A stretch of DNA of 64,000 nucleotides from Bradyrhizobium barranii subsp. barranii (GCF_017565645.3 NZ_CP086136.1:5439501-5503500), one strand, 5' to 3'. Shown: positions 36,682-47,815, counted from the first letter of the stretch. Notes: generated from the letters alone by a model not told the origin. Numbers and translations are program-made.

Positions 36682-38303
36682 CACTGCGCTCCCACATAGA
36701 CGGCCGGCACCGACGTGCCCTCGGTCAGCGCCAGCGTCACGATCGGGTAGCCGTAATTGGTGAGGGTGAGGACGATCATCAGCGCCACCCACAGCGCGTG
36801 CGTGTTGAGCGCGACCGGCACGGTCGCGGGCTGATGCACGGCCAGCGCAAAGCGGTAGGGGCCGGCGGCAACCCGGGGCGCACGCATGCCACGTGCCAGG
36901 ATGACGATGAACATGATGCCAGACGCCAGCAGGATGAAGCCGCCGATCGCCGAGAAGGTAACGGAGAGCGCCTGAGGCGCGATCGCGGGATCGCCGAAGT
37001 CGAAATAGGCCATGCGGCGCGGCATGCCCAGGATGCCGACCCAGTGCCACGGGAAGGTCGTGATGATCATGCCGATGAACCACAACCAGAGCTGGGTGCG
37101 GATCAGGCGGATATCGATGAGCTCGCGCCCGGTCAGATGCGGCCACAGATCATAGGCGATCGCAAAGTACATGATCACGATGGCGCCGCCGAAGATCAGG
37201 TGGAAATGGCCGGTGATCCACTGCGTGTTATGGATCGACGCGTCGAGCTGGTAGCTCATGTTGATGAGGCCGCCGGCGCCGCCGAAACCGAGCATGACGA
37301 ACGAGAACGCCAGCGCCAGCATCATCGGATTGTCCCAGGGCAGCGCCCTGATCCAGCCGAACATACCGCGGCCGCCGCGCAGGCGGGCGGCGATCTCGAC
37401 GGACGCGCAGATCGTGAACACGGTCAGCAGCGTCGGCAACGCGACCAGTGCCGTGAAGGCCGAATGGATGAACTTGAAGCCGGCGCCGACTTGCGGATCG
37501 GCGAAGGTGTGGTGCATGCCGATCGGCATCGCCACCACCAGGAACAGAATGAAGGAGATCCGCGCCATGCTGTCGGAATAGACCCGGCCACCGATCGCGC
37601 GCGGCACGATGGTGTAATAGGCGATGTACGTCGGCATCAGCCAGAAATAGACGATGGCGTGCAGCGTCCAGGAGAAGAACACGCGGGCAAGACCCGCGTC
37701 GATGGTGGCCTTCAGGCCGGCCGCGACGGGAATGATCTGGAGCAGCAGTTCGAGCGCGGCGCCAACCGCGGTCCAGGCCCACAGATAGGAGCCCGCGACA
37801 TTGGCGAACATCGCCAGCGGCACCGGTGCGCCGGGATGGGCCTTGCGCCAGACGCGCAGATTGATCGCCATCAGCGCGACCCAGATCCAGGAGCCGACCA
37901 CGACCAGCACGACGCCGAGGTAGTAGAAAACGTTGCCGATCAGCGGCGGATAGAAGGTGTAGAGCACCGAAGCGCGGCCGAGCGCGACCGGGACCACTGC
38001 CATGATCGCGCCCGCCACGATCAGCCAGAAGCCGGTCCAGGCCCAACGCACGCCGACGAGGCGCTGCTCCAGCGCCGACTCGCTGATCGCATAGCCAAAG
38101 CCCATCGCGACGAGCGTGGGAAAGACGTAGCCCATCACCGTGCCGTGCGCGGTCAGCGAGCGGTAATAGAGCTCGGGATTGGACAACCAGGTGCCGATCG
38201 GGCTGCGGATGAACATCTGCCAGGCGCCGAGCGTCAGCGCAAAGCCGAACACCGCAAAGGCCAGCCAGAAATGGGCGAGGATGAGCTTCCTATTGACCAA
38301 CAC
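36681..38303 (-). CDS. Heme-copper oxidase subunit I, B-type (ba3-like)
   Basis: Catalytic subunit that reduces oxygen and pumps protons. 540 residues, about 13 membrane helices. Heme and copper ligands are visible: ELYYRSLTAHGTVMGYV (heme a/b His), WTLHAIVYFWLMPTYIAYYT (copper His and cross-linked Tyr), IGMHHTFADP (two copper His) and WITGHFHLIFGG (the heme His pair). Lack of the A-type D-channel motifs and the YFW pattern point to the B family. Overlaps the subunit II stop by 14 bases. Confidence 0.92.
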   Translation of the reverse strand: MLVNRKLILAHFWLAFAVFGFALTLGAWQMFIRSPIGTWLSNPELYYRSLTAHGTVMGYVFPTLVAMGFGYAISESALEQRLVGVRWAWTGFWLIVAGAIMAVVPVALGRASVLYTFYPPLIGNVFYYLGVVLVVVGSWIWVALMAINLRVWRKAHPGAPVPLAMFANVAGSYLWAWTAVGAALELLLQIIPVAAGLKATIDAGLARVFFSWTLHAIVYFWLMPTYIAYYTIVPRAIGGRVYSDSMARISFILFLVVAMPIGMHHTFADPQVGAGFKFIHSAFTALVALPTLLTVFTICASVEIAARLRGGRGMFGWIRALPWDNPMMLALAFSFVMLGFGGAGGLINMSYQLDASIHNTQWITGHFHLIFGGAIVIMYFAIAYDLWPHLTGRELIDIRLIRTQLWLWFIGMIITTFPWHWVGILGMPRRMAYFDFGDPAIAPQALSVTFSAIGGFILLASGIMFIVILARGMRAPRVAAGPYRFALAVHQPATVPVALNTHALWVALMIVLTLTNYGYPIVTLALTEGTSVPAVYVGAQ

Positions 38304-38859
38304 AGCTCAGCCTCCCGCCACCCTTCGCACGATTGGCGAAGTCGGCCTTGTCGATCACCTTGACCTTGCCCCACATGCCCTCATGGCCGAAGGAGCAGAA
38401 CTCCTGGCAGGGCATCAGATAGTCGCCGGTCTTCGTAAAGCGCATCAATTGCTCGGAGATGTAGCCCGGCACCAGCATGGTATTGATGTTGGTGCCCTGG
38501 ATCAGGATGCCGTGGACGACGTCGGCGCTGGTGGCGCGCATCGTGATCGGCGTATCCACGGGCACCACGATGCAGGCCGGCGTGAAGGAATATTGCTGGC
38601 CGATCGCGCGCACGGTCACATTGCCATTGGCCTCCAGCACGCTGCCGAGATTGCTCTCGACGAATTCGCCGGACAGATGAATGCGCGAGGGATCGGTGGT
38701 CTCGACGCGCGGCTGCGGCATGGTGGCGCGATGGATGCCGGCGAAGGCTGCCAGAAGCGCCATGCCGACGACGATTATCACGGCAATGGTCGCCCAGCGC
38801 CGCTCGACGCGGGCCGCGACCTCGGCGCTGCCATGGGTGTGGGTGTCCCCTGCGCTCAT
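38290..38859 (-). CDS. Cytochrome c oxidase subunit II (CuA)
   Basis: 189 residues with one N-terminal membrane helix (WATIAVIIVVGMALLAAFAG) and a cupredoxin domain. The CuA centre is complete: His in ADVVHGILIQG and the CQEFCSFGHEGMW motif with two Cys, His and Met. A single helix is the B-type pattern. ATG 38859 overlaps the stop of the preceding small subunit gene (ATGA). Confidence 0.92.
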   Translation of the reverse strand: MSAGDTHTHGSAEVAARVERRWATIAVIIVVGMALLAAFAGIHRATMPQPRVETTDPSRIHLSGEFVESNLGSVLEANGNVTVRAIGQQYSFTPACIVVPVDTPITMRATSADVVHGILIQGTNINTMLVPGYISEQLMRFTKTGDYLMPCQEFCSFGHEGMWGKVKVIDKADFANRAKGGGRLSCVGQ

Positions 38860-39032
38860 TGCAGCGATCCGCGCGGCAGGAAGACGAAGAGATAGAAGGC
38901 AAACCACATCGCGACCACGCAGGCCGTGGCGATGCCGGCCAGCACGATCGCGCCGGACGGTCCTTGCGAGACGACTTCCTCGACGGCCTGGTCGGCGGCG
39001 GCTGGGCTGGTCGGCGGATCGGAATTGAACAT
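38856..39032 (-). CDS. Single-helix oxidase subunit (IIa-like), 58 aa
   Basis: Small membrane protein (one helix, AIVLAGIATACVVAMWFAFY) coded directly before subunit II and overlapping it by 4 bases. The B-type oxidases of Thermus and others have a single-helix subunit IIa at this place, so the same role is inferred. It lies within a much longer open frame that is otherwise non-coding. Confidence 0.78.
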   Translation of the reverse strand: MFNSDPPTSPAAADQAVEEVVSQGPSGAIVLAGIATACVVAMWFAFYLFVFLPRGSLQ

Positions 39033-39040
39033 GACGCCTC

Positions 39041-40297
39041 TCAGTTCAGCGGTGCGGAGCGCAGGTCGTTGGCCTCGCGCGCCGACACCGGCGTGCCGCG
39101 ATTGCCCCAGGCGGTGCGGATGTAGGAGACGACGGCGGCGACCTCGTTGTCGGAGAGGAGGCCTGCGAAAGGCGGCATGCCGTACGGCATCGGATTGCCC
39201 TTGGTGCCCGGCGGATAGCCGCCATTGAGCACCATGCGGATCGGATTGACCGCCGACTGCATCTCGATCGACTGGTTGTTGGCGAGCGGCGGCCAGTGCG
39301 GCGGCTTGCCTTCGCCCTGCGCCCCATGACAGCTCGCGCAATTCTTGTCGTAGACGGTCTTGCCGAGGCTGATCAGCAGGCTGCTCTCGGTGGTCGGCAG
39401 CGCCGAGCTCGGCGCCGGCGGAGGCGAGGGCTCCGCGATGCCCTTGAGGTACACCGCCATGGCGCGCGTGTCCTCGTCGTTGAGGTATTGCAGGCTGTTG
39501 TGCACGACCTCGGCCATCGGGCCGTAGACCACGCCGCGCATGGAGACGCCGGTCTGGAGCAGGTCGGTGATGTCCTTGATGCTCCAGTCGCCGAGACCCG
39601 CCTCGCGGTTGGAGGTGAGGGACGGCGCGTACCAGTTCTGCATCGGGATCAGGCCGCCCTTGAAGGCGTCCGATTGCGAGGTGCCGCCGAGCGCGTTGAT
39701 CGGCGAATGGCACATGCCGCAATGACCGAGCCCCTCGACCAGATAGGCGCCGCGATTCCATTCCGCCGACTTGGTGGGGTCGGGCTTGAACTCACCCTCG
39801 CGGAAGAACAGCGTACGCCAGCCGAGGATGAGCTGGCGGTTGTCATAGGGAAACCGCAGCTCGTGCGGCTTGTTCTTCTGGTTCACCGGCTGAATCGAGC
39901 GCAGATAGGCGAAGATCGCGTCGCTGTCGGCGCGCGTGACCTTGGTGTAGGACGCGAACGGCATCGCCGGATAGATCAGCCCGCCATCCGGGAAACGGCC
40001 GTTGTGCATGGTTCTGTAGAAATCGTCCGCGCTCCACTTGCCGATGCCGGTCTCCGGATCGGGCGTGATGTTGGAGGTGTAGATCGTTCCGAACGGGGTC
40101 GGCATCGGGCGCCCGCCGGCAAACAGCCGGCCCTCAGCCGCAGTATGGCAGGCCGTGCAATCGCCGGCGCGGGCGAGATATTCACCCCGCGCAATGACGT
40201 CGCCGGCCTTGTCCTGCGCTTGCGCGGCCGTGATGAGCGCGGCAAGGGCCAGGAGCTTGATCGATAGCTGCGTGATCGACAGTCTTGAGCCCATCAT
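39041..40297 (-). CDS. Triheme cytochrome c, alcohol/gluconate dehydrogenase-subunit type
   Basis: 418 residues. A signal peptide (SIKLLALAALITAAQA) and three cytochrome c domains with CTACH, CGMCH and CASCH. The segment AGDCTACHTAAEGRLFAGGR with IYTSNITPDPETGIGKWS is typical of the membrane-bound cytochrome subunit of periplasmic dehydrogenases. No dehydrogenase gene lies nearby. Here it forms part of the oxidase operon, probably as electron donor. Tandem ATGs at 40297 and 40294. It lies 8 bases after the preceding cytochrome gene. Confidence 0.9.
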   Translation of the reverse strand: MMGSRLSITQLSIKLLALAALITAAQAQDKAGDVIARGEYLARAGDCTACHTAAEGRLFAGGRPMPTPFGTIYTSNITPDPETGIGKWSADDFYRTMHNGRFPDGGLIYPAMPFASYTKVTRADSDAIFAYLRSIQPVNQKNKPHELRFPYDNRQLILGWRTLFFREGEFKPDPTKSAEWNRGAYLVEGLGHCGMCHSPINALGGTSQSDAFKGGLIPMQNWYAPSLTSNREAGLGDWSIKDITDLLQTGVSMRGVVYGPMAEVVHNSLQYLNDEDTRAMAVYLKGIAEPSPPPAPSSALPTTESSLLISLGKTVYDKNCASCHGAQGEGKPPHWPPLANNQSIEMQSAVNPIRMVLNGGYPPGTKGNPMPYGMPPFAGLLSDNEVAAVVSYIRTAWGNRGTPVSAREANDLRSAPLN

Positions 40298-40305
40298 GCG
40301 CCTCG

Positions 40306-41013
40306 TCAGTTGGGCTGGCTGCCGCAGCCGAACGGCAGCGCGTAGGTGCCTTTCGGGACGGGGGCCGGGTTGGTGGGCGCCGGCCGCGTCGCGAGCCAGG
40401 CCGCGACGGCGGTAACATCTGCTTCTGTCAGATGGCCGGCGACGAGCTGCATGCAGTCCGGCGATTTTGCCGTTCGCGTGCCGTAGCGCCAGGCGCCGAG
40501 CTGCGCACTGACGTAAGCGGCGCGCAAGCCCAGCAGACCGGGGATGCCGGGCTGCATGCCCGTGAGGCCCGGGCCGTGACAGCTCACGCACGCCGGTATG
40601 TTACGACCGGCATCGCCGCTGGTAGCGAGCAGCTCGCCCTGCGCCAGCACTTCCTTGCTGACTTCGCTCGGCGCGGGCTGCGGCAGCGGCGGATGCTCGC
40701 TGGCGAAATATTCGGCCATCGCCTCCAGATACGGATCAGGCAGAAACTCCAACAGATAGTTCATCGGCGGGTATTTGCGCCGGCCGCTGCGGAAGGCGAG
40801 GAGCTGGTTGTAGAGATAGCCGGCCGGCTTGCCGGCAAGCCGCGGGAAATAGACGTCGCTGGTGCCTTCGCCCTTGTTGCCGTGACAGGGCGTGCACGCC
40901 TCCACCCGCGCCGCCATCGTATCCGGCGGCTGGTTGGCCGTTTGTGCGGCAGTACCATCAATGGCGGCCAAGGTAGCAATGGCGATTGCCAGTGCAGTGT
41001 CGCGAGCGAACAC
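40306..41013 (-). CDS. Diheme cytochrome c, first gene of oxidase operon
   Basis: 235 residues. A hydrophobic signal (ALAIAIATLAAIDGTAAQ) and two class I cytochrome c domains with CTPCH and CVSCH; AGHLTEADVTAVAAWLATRP near the end is typical of c4/c553-like proteins. The open frame extends 80 residues further upstream without a signal or family match. GTG 41013 with GGAGGG seven bases upstream is therefore chosen. It heads a six-gene operon reading toward lower coordinates. Confidence 0.85.
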   Translation of the reverse strand: MFARDTALAIAIATLAAIDGTAAQTANQPPDTMAARVEACTPCHGNKGEGTSDVYFPRLAGKPAGYLYNQLLAFRSGRRKYPPMNYLLEFLPDPYLEAMAEYFASEHPPLPQPAPSEVSKEVLAQGELLATSGDAGRNIPACVSCHGPGLTGMQPGIPGLLGLRAAYVSAQLGAWRYGTRTAKSPDCMQLVAGHLTEADVTAVAAWLATRPAPTNPAPVPKGTYALPFGCGSQPN

Positions 41014-41478
41014 GCCGTCGCCCTCCAGAAAGCAGGACCGGGTTGATTCCTGGCCACAGCGTAGAGCCGCATTATTGCGCCAATACAGTCGCGCGCAAGA
41101 TCGGACATGGCGATGACGCTTGGTCGCGGTTGCACATTTGCGATCCTGATCGAATTCGACAAGAATTGCGTGCTTTTTGAAAACTGGACATGACGTCGCG
41201 ATCTCGCGGCGTATTCCGCCCGAGCTTTGCTTCACAAGCGGGAAGCGCGGCACTGTGGAATCCGTTCGCGCGCGCGGATGTTCTGCCGCTTGGGCCGGGC
41301 AGACGACCGATCATCAGAGTGCATCTTCCCGTCGGGCGACAAGTGCAGTTTGTGCCAAAACGCAGCGCGCTGACGCAACACCCCTTGCCGCAAACGGCGC
41401 ACCACGAGGTCTGCCCCTCGCGAAGGGTTCGACTACAATCCGAGTCGGGCGCGGGCGCTTTATCGCGGGATCGGGGAG
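41014..41478. other. Gene-free stretch upstream of the oxidase operon
   Basis: 465 bases. It should hold the promoter of the cytochrome/oxidase operon. Several open frames cross it on both strands, but none has a plausible start site or protein pattern. I see no clear FNR/FixK-type box (TTGAT-N4-ATCAA). Confidence 0.4.
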
Positions 41479-41658
41479 ATGGGACGCTGGAAGCAGGCAT
41501 GGAGCGAAGAAGACCTTGGCAGGCTGAAGGTACTGGCAGGCACCAAGCCGATTGCGCTGATAGCGAAAGAGCTCGGCCGGACCCGCGGCACGGTGCTGGC
41601 GAAGGCGATTGAGCAGAAGCTCCCTGTCATTTGTCGGACGAAGCGCCAGGAACAATAA
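41479..41658 (+). CDS. Small HTH-like rhizobial protein, 59 aa
   Basis: Reads MGRWKQAWSEEDLGRLKVLA, then a helix-turn-helix-like KPIALIAKELGRTRGTVLAK and a short basic tail. I recall a family of short Bradyrhizobium proteins with a W-T/S-E-E-x-L start and this HTH-like pattern, reminiscent of Myb/SANT or sigma region 4 folds. DNA binding is inferred. GCGGGA lies about nine bases before ATG. It is followed by a degraded-looking stretch. Confidence 0.55.
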   Translation: MGRWKQAWSEEDLGRLKVLAGTKPIALIAKELGRTRGTVLAKAIEQKLPVICRTKRQEQ

Positions 41659-41944
41659 TTGGATGTCGCGGAACCCATTCGGCTTCCTTGCGCCGAGCGC
41701 ACATGCCGGGAACGCGCGCTTGGCCGCGCTCAATTGACAGCATGGGACAGGCCGGCAGCTGGCTGACCAGATCCTGAAGGAGTTGCGTGAAGATCCTCGC
41801 GTCGACGAGCGGGCCGCGCCATCGGTCAATGCGTCGAGGTGGTCGCCGCCGATCCCGCAGCGCCCGTCGTGGAATTGGCCGATGCGGTCAAGCAGCGCGT
41901 GCTCGGCCACGCGGGCGCGCTGCTGGCGGCGGCATGGCGTGTCT
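41659..41944 (+). other. Possible remnant coding sequence before cinA
   Basis: On the + strand LADQILKELREDPRVDERAA (about 41760-41820) in one frame is followed by VEVVAADPAAPVVELADAVK (from about 41828) in another. Each looks coded, but there is no common frame or start. This fits a short gene broken by a frameshift. Identity unknown. Confidence 0.3.
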
Positions 41945-42556
41945 CTAGCCGCGCGGTGACCGCGGCGTTCTGCGCTTCACCGCATGCCGGCGCGGCGAGC
42001 GGGTCACGCGAGGCCGCAGGCGGGTTGCCGCGGCCGCGCGCCGGGGCTTGGGCTGGGCCTTCGGGCCGCGGGCGAGATCCATCAGCATGCGCAATGCCTC
42101 GACCACCGAGCGCTGGCGCACGGCGGTCCGACCGATCGCGCCAAAGCGATGCTCGCGATGGACGATGCGGCCGTCGCGCGCGGCGACAGCAAAGTGCACG
42201 AGACCGACCGGCTTGCCGGGCGTGGCGCCGCCGGGGCCGGCGATACCGGTGATGGCAACGGCGAGATCGACGTCGGCGCGCTCCAGCGCGCCGACCGCCA
42301 TCGCGGTTGCGGTCTCCTTGCTGACGGCGCCGAAATTCGTGAGCGTGCTCGCCTCGACGCCCAACATCGCGCGCTTGGCATCATTGGAATAAGTGACGAA
42401 GCCGCGGTCGATCACGTCGGAGGAGCCGGGAATGTCGGTCAGCGCGCCGGCAACCAGACCGCCGGTGCAGGACTCGGCGGTGGCGATCGTCAGCTTGCGC
42501 ATCCGGCACAGATCGAGCAGCGAGCGGGAGAGGGCGCGTGCGTCGCTGCCGCCCAT
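41945..42556 (-). CDS. CinA-family nicotinamide-nucleotide amidohydrolase
   Basis: PncC-type amidase that converts nicotinamide mononucleotide to nicotinate mononucleotide. 203 residues. Motifs: TIATAESCTGGLVAGALTDI, FVTYSNDAKRAMLGV, AVSKETATAMAVGALERADV and AVAITGIAGPGGATPGKPVG. The first 165 residues are the whole enzyme. The remaining 38 are a basic, low-complexity tail (PRRAAAATRLRPRVTRSPRR) not expected in the family. The gene starts 3 bases after ispDF, so the two form an operon. Confidence 0.92.
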   Translation of the reverse strand: MGGSDARALSRSLLDLCRMRKLTIATAESCTGGLVAGALTDIPGSSDVIDRGFVTYSNDAKRAMLGVEASTLTNFGAVSKETATAMAVGALERADVDLAVAITGIAGPGGATPGKPVGLVHFAVAARDGRIVHREHRFGAIGRTAVRQRSVVEALRMLMDLARGPKAQPKPRRAAAATRLRPRVTRSPRRHAVKRRTPRSPRG

Positions 42557-42559
42557 GAC

Positions 42560-43741
42560 CTAGACGCCCCAGGGAAGACGGATGGTGGCGCTCGCGGTAG
42601 CCGCGATGCCTTCCTCGCGGCCGGTGAAGCCGAGCCGCTCGCTGGTGGTCGCCTTCACCGCGACGCGGGAGATGTCGACCCCGGAGATCTCGGCGATGCG
42701 GGCGCGCATGGTGTCGCGCAAGGGGCCGATCTTCGGCCGCTCGCAGATCATCGTCACCTCGAGATTGGCGACGCGGCCGCCACGCTGCGCAACGCGCTCG
42801 ATGGCGTATTTCAGGAACTGGTCGGAGGAAGCCCCCTTCCATTTCGCTTCGCTCGGCGGAAAGTGCGAGCCGATATCGCCGTCGGCGAGTGCGCCGAGGA
42901 TGGCATCGACCAGCGCATGCAGGCCGACATCGCCGTCGGAATGGGCGAGGAAGCCTTTGGTGTGCGGCACCCTTACGCCACAGATCATCACGTGGTCGCC
43001 TTCGCCGAAGGCGTGCACGTCATAGCCGGTGCCGGTCCTGATGTCGCCGAGCAGGCTGGCCAGGCGCGCTTCCTCGCGCACGAAATCCTCGGGAGTGGTG
43101 AGCTTCATATTGGCAACATCGCCTTCAAAGGTTGCGACCGTCAATCCCGCCCATTCGGCAATCGCGGCATCGTCGGTGAAATCGCTGCGCCCGTCCTTCG
43201 CCGCGCGACGATGCGCCTCGAGGATGACGTCGAAACGAAAGGATTGCGGCGTCTGCGCGATTCGCAAGGCTGCGCGGTCCGGCGTGTCCTCGACATTGCC
43301 GCTCTCGCCGGTGACCTTGATGGTGTCGGTGACGGCAACGACGGGGAGCGCAGCGCCGGTGCGGCTGGCCGCCTCGATTGCGCGCGAGATCACGCCCGCC
43401 GAGACGAAGGGGCGCGCGGCGTCGTGGATGAGCACGATATCGGGCTTATGCCTGGCGAGTGCTTCGAGCCCTGCGAGCACGGAGGCCTGCCGCGTCGCGC
43501 CGCCATTGGTCGGCGGCTCGTGGCTGAGACCTGCGACCGCTGCCGTGAACATGGCGCTGTCGTCGGGGTTCACCACCGGCTGCACGGCAAACACGTCGGG
43601 GTGCCGGCTGAAGGCTTCCATGGCGCGATAGATCACGGGGACGCCGCCGATCTCGCGATATTGCTTGGGACCACCGGCGCCAGCCCGCAGGCCGCGTCCG
43701 GCCGCGACGAGGACGACTGCGGTGCGCTGTGATTTCGCCAT
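42560..43741 (-). CDS. ispDF: Bifunctional IspD/IspF isoprenoid enzyme
   Basis: Fusion of two steps of the MEP pathway. The IspD half (cytidylyltransferase) carries [37 protein letters not shown] and APQSF-like sequence ([10 protein letters not shown]). The IspF half (cyclodiphosphate synthase) starts near residue 236 with [20 protein letters not shown] (zinc ligands in DVH), [20 protein letters not shown] and [19 protein letters not shown]. Such fusions are normal in alphaproteobacteria. Start ATG 43741; a longer frame upstream lacks homology. Confidence 0.96.
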   Translation of the reverse strand: MAKSQRTAVVLVAAGRGLRAGAGGPKQYREIGGVPVIYRAMEAFSRHPDVFAVQPVVNPDDSAMFTAAVAGLSHEPPTNGGATRQASVLAGLEALARHKPDIVLIHDAARPFVSAGVISRAIEAASRTGAALPVVAVTDTIKVTGESGNVEDTPDRAALRIAQTPQSFRFDVILEAHRRAAKDGRSDFTDDAAIAEWAGLTVATFEGDVANMKLTTPEDFVREEARLASLLGDIRTGTGYDVHAFGEGDHVMICGVRVPHTKGFLAHSDGDVGLHALVDAILGALADGDIGSHFPPSEAKWKGASSDQFLKYAIERVAQRGGRVANLEVTMICERPKIGPLRDTMRARIAEISGVDISRVAVKATTSERLGFTGREEGIAATASATIRLPWGV

Positions 43742-43914
43742 AGGACTCAAATACTCAGTTGGTGATGAAGAGAGTCGGGGAGTGGGGTGATTGCCGCATG
43801 CCTCTAGCACGGCAGGCCCGCAAAAAAAGGGGGTTTCCCCGGATTGTGGGAAACAGCATTTTGCTGCACTGCACTTGAAAGATTGCAGAATTGTCTAAAC
43901 TGTAGGCATGACGC

Positions 43915-43943
43915 TTGACTGCACAAGAATTGTGCGCAAGATA
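43915..43943 (+). promoter_or_regulatory. Possible dusB-ntrBC promoter with palindrome
   Basis: TTGACT (43915-43920), 17-base spacer, AAGATA (43938-43943). The spacer contains a perfect palindrome GCACAA-GAA-TTGTGC (43921-43935). If this promoter is used, transcription starts close to ATG 43948, which would favour the GTG at 43990 as the translation start. Confidence 0.4.
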
Positions 43944-43947
43944 GGTC

Positions 43948-45024
43948 ATGGCAGGCGCGATGAGGCCCTGCCTACGCAACGAGACCCCTGTGACCGGCTC
44001 GGCAGTATCAGGCTCTACGCCGTTGAAAATTGGCGATATCGAGGTCGCCACCCCGGTCTTCCTGGCGCCGATGTCGGGGGTCACCGACTCGCCCGTCCGC
44101 CGGCTTGCCGCCGAGCTCGGGGCGGGTCTGGTCGTGTCCGAAATGACCGCCAGCGATGAGCTCGCGAATGGCCACAAGATGTCTCGGTTGCGCTGCGAAG
44201 CGACCGGGATCGGGCCTCACGTGGTCCAGCTCGCCGGCTGCGAGGCGCATTGGATGGCCGAGGGGGCCCGGATCGCGGAAGCCGGAGGCGCCGACATCAT
44301 CGACATCAACATGGGCTGTCCGGCCCGGCATGTCACCGGCGGCCAGTCCGGCTCCGCCCTGATGCGCGATCTCGACCATGCCGTCAGCCTGATCGATGCG
44401 ACGATCGCGGCGGTGAAGGTGCCGGTGACCCTGAAGATGCGACTCGGCTGGGACGATCACACCCGCAACGCGCCGGAATTGGCGCGGCGTGCGGAAGCCG
44501 CCGGCATCAAGCTCGTCACCGTGCACGGCCGCACCCGCTGCCAGTTCTACAAGGGCGAGGCCGATTGGGATGCGATCCACGCGGTGCGCGAAGCGATCTC
44601 CATTCCGCTCGTCGTCAACGGCGACATCACCACTTACGAGAAAGCGCTCGCGGCGTTGGAGGCCTCCGGCGCCGATGCCGTGATGATCGGCCGCGGCGCG
44701 CAGGGGCAGCCCTGGTTGCCCGGCGAGATCGGCCGCCGCCTGAAGGGCGGGGCGGTTGAAGCCGCGCCGTCGCTCGATACGCAGCTGCATTACGTCCGCA
44801 CCCTCTATGAGGGCGTCTGCGCGCTCTACGGCCTGCGCATCGGCCTCCGGCACGCGCGAAAACATCTCGGCTGGGCGCTCGACGTCGCGGCCGATTTGAG
44901 CCGTGCGCCGGCCGAGAAGCTGAAAGCCTGGCGCCAGAAGATCCTCACCTCCGAGGATCCGCGCCTCGTCCACCAGTCGCTGCAAGATGCCTTCGACGAT
45001 TTCGCATGGAGCGCTGCTGCATGA
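43948..45024 (+). CDS. dusB: tRNA-dihydrouridine synthase (DusB/NifR3)
   Basis: Flavoenzyme reducing specific uridines in tRNA. 358 residues, TIM barrel: [20 protein letters not shown] at the start, [20 protein letters not shown] with the catalytic Cys, [58 protein letters not shown] and [18 protein letters not shown]. It is first in the dusB-ntrB-ntrC order known as nifR3 in rhizobia. GTG 43990 is an alternative start. The stop overlaps the ntrB start (ATGA). Confidence 0.95.
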   Translation: MAGAMRPCLRNETPVTGSAVSGSTPLKIGDIEVATPVFLAPMSGVTDSPVRRLAAELGAGLVVSEMTASDELANGHKMSRLRCEATGIGPHVVQLAGCEAHWMAEGARIAEAGGADIIDINMGCPARHVTGGQSGSALMRDLDHAVSLIDATIAAVKVPVTLKMRLGWDDHTRNAPELARRAEAAGIKLVTVHGRTRCQFYKGEADWDAIHAVREAISIPLVVNGDITTYEKALAALEASGADAVMIGRGAQGQPWLPGEIGRRLKGGAVEAAPSLDTQLHYVRTLYEGVCALYGLRIGLRHARKHLGWALDVAADLSRAPAEKLKAWRQKILTSEDPRLVHQSLQDAFDDFAWSAAA

Positions 45025-46196
45025 GCTCAGTTGCTGACCATCGCCGGCCGCTTCCGTCCGAGAGCGACGCGATCCTGGATGCGCTGCCCAATCCCGTGCT
45101 CATGATCGGGCCGGACGGCAAGATCGTCGCCGCCAACATCGCGACCGAAGCGTTCTTCGACATCTCGACGCAGTTCCTGAAACGGCAGTCGCTGAAAGAG
45201 CTAGTGCCGTTCGGCAGCCCCTTGCTGGCGCTGATCGACCAGGTTCGTTCGTCCAACTCGCCGGTCAACGAATACAAGGTCGATCTGGGCACGCCGCGCA
45301 TGGGCGGCGACCGCCAGGTCGATCTGCATGTCGCCCCGCTGACGGAGCGGCCCGGCCATATCGTGGTGATGCTCCAGGAGCGCTCCATCGCCGACAAGAT
45401 GGACCGCCAGCTCACCCATCGGAGCGCCGCGCGCTCGGTGATCGCGCTGGCTGCCATGCTGGCGCATGAGATCAAGAATCCGCTCTCCGGCATCCGCGGC
45501 GCGGCGCAGCTGCTGGAGCAGCAGGCCTCGTCCGAGGACCGCATGCTGACGCGGCTGATCTGCGACGAGGCCGATCGCATCGTGACGCTGGTCGACCGCA
45601 TGGAGGTGTTCGGCGACGAGCGCCCCGTGGTGCGCGGTCCCGTCAACATCCATTCCGTGCTCGATCACGTGAAGCGACTGGCGCAATCGGGTTTTGCCCG
45701 CAACATCCGCTTCATCGAGGATTATGATCCTTCGCTGCCGCCGGTCCTGGCGAACCAGGATCAACTCGTCCAGGTGTTCCTCAACCTCGTGAAGAACGCC
45801 GCCGAAGCGCTGATCGACGTCCCCGACGCCGAGATCCAGCTCACCACCGCGTTCCGTCCCGGCGTGCGCCTGTCAGTCCCCGGTCAAAAATCCCGTGTAT
45901 CGCTGCCGCTCGAGTTCTGCGTGAAGGACAACGGACCAGGCGTGCCGGACGATCTTCTGCCCAACCTGTTCGATCCCTTCGTGACCACCAAGCAGACCGG
46001 CTCGGGTCTTGGCCTGGCGCTGGTCGCAAAGATCATCGGAGATCACGGGGGCATCATCGAATGCGAGTCTCAGCCGCGCAAGACCACCTTCCGCGTGCTG
46101 ATGCCGATGTATTCCACATCGGTCAAACATGCCGATCAAAGCAGCCGCGACGGCTCTGCCGGGAAGTCGTCGTCTGCGTCACAGGGGGCGAAATGA
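45021..46196 (+). CDS. ntrB: Nitrogen regulation sensor kinase NtrB
   Basis: Cytoplasmic histidine kinase/phosphatase that sets NtrC phosphorylation according to PII state. 391 residues: PAS-like sensor ([20 protein letters not shown]), H box [21 protein letters not shown] box [15 protein letters not shown], then [20 protein letters not shown] and [17 protein letters not shown]. No membrane segment. ATG 45021 overlaps the dusB stop and has GGAG about nine bases upstream. ntrC starts 9 bases after the stop. Confidence 0.96.
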   Translation: MSSVADHRRPLPSESDAILDALPNPVLMIGPDGKIVAANIATEAFFDISTQFLKRQSLKELVPFGSPLLALIDQVRSSNSPVNEYKVDLGTPRMGGDRQVDLHVAPLTERPGHIVVMLQERSIADKMDRQLTHRSAARSVIALAAMLAHEIKNPLSGIRGAAQLLEQQASSEDRMLTRLICDEADRIVTLVDRMEVFGDERPVVRGPVNIHSVLDHVKRLAQSGFARNIRFIEDYDPSLPPVLANQDQLVQVFLNLVKNAAEALIDVPDAEIQLTTAFRPGVRLSVPGQKSRVSLPLEFCVKDNGPGVPDDLLPNLFDPFVTTKQTGSGLGLALVAKIIGDHGGIIECESQPRKTTFRVLMPMYSTSVKHADQSSRDGSAGKSSSASQGAK

Positions 46197-46205
46197 GGAT
46201 TAACG

Positions 46206-47648
<1,443 letters not shown>

Positions 47649-47660
47649 TCTTCCCGAACG

Positions 47661-47705
47661 GACGGTGGCTCAGCTCCCCCTACCAAAGCGGAGCTGAGCC
47701 TGTCC
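47661..47705 (+). terminator. Long hairpin after ntrC
   Basis: GGCTCAGCTCC (47667-47677) pairs with GGAGCTGAGCC (47690-47700), loop 12; outer GGAC (47660-47663 region) and GTCC extend it. It lies 18 bases after the ntrC stop with no T-run. It probably stops or stabilises the ntrBC message. Confidence 0.55.
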
Positions 47706-47761
47706 GGATCGCGCTGGCCGTTGTGGCTAACGCGGTGAGCAAAAGTCCGAATCAGGCCGAA

Positions 47762-47778
47762 ACGTTCCGCTGGAACGT
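47762..47778 (-). terminator. Hairpin downstream of the small membrane protein gene
   Basis: ACGTTCC (47762-47768) pairs with GGAACGT (47772-47778), loop GCT. On the minus strand it lies 37 bases after the stop at 47816. Confidence 0.35.
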
Positions 47779-47815
47779 ATGAATTGTTATTCAACCGCCG
47801 AGCGCTGCGTCGCGC

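Noticed and set aside
36798..38363. 521-codon + strand open frame opposite oxidase subunit I
   Set aside because: Antisense shadow of the oxidase gene; the translation is Arg/Asp/His-rich without any fold pattern.
41314..41910. 198-codon minus-strand open frame upstream of the oxidase operon
   Set aside because: Antisense to the small HTH gene at 41479, no ribosome binding site, no recognisable protein pattern.
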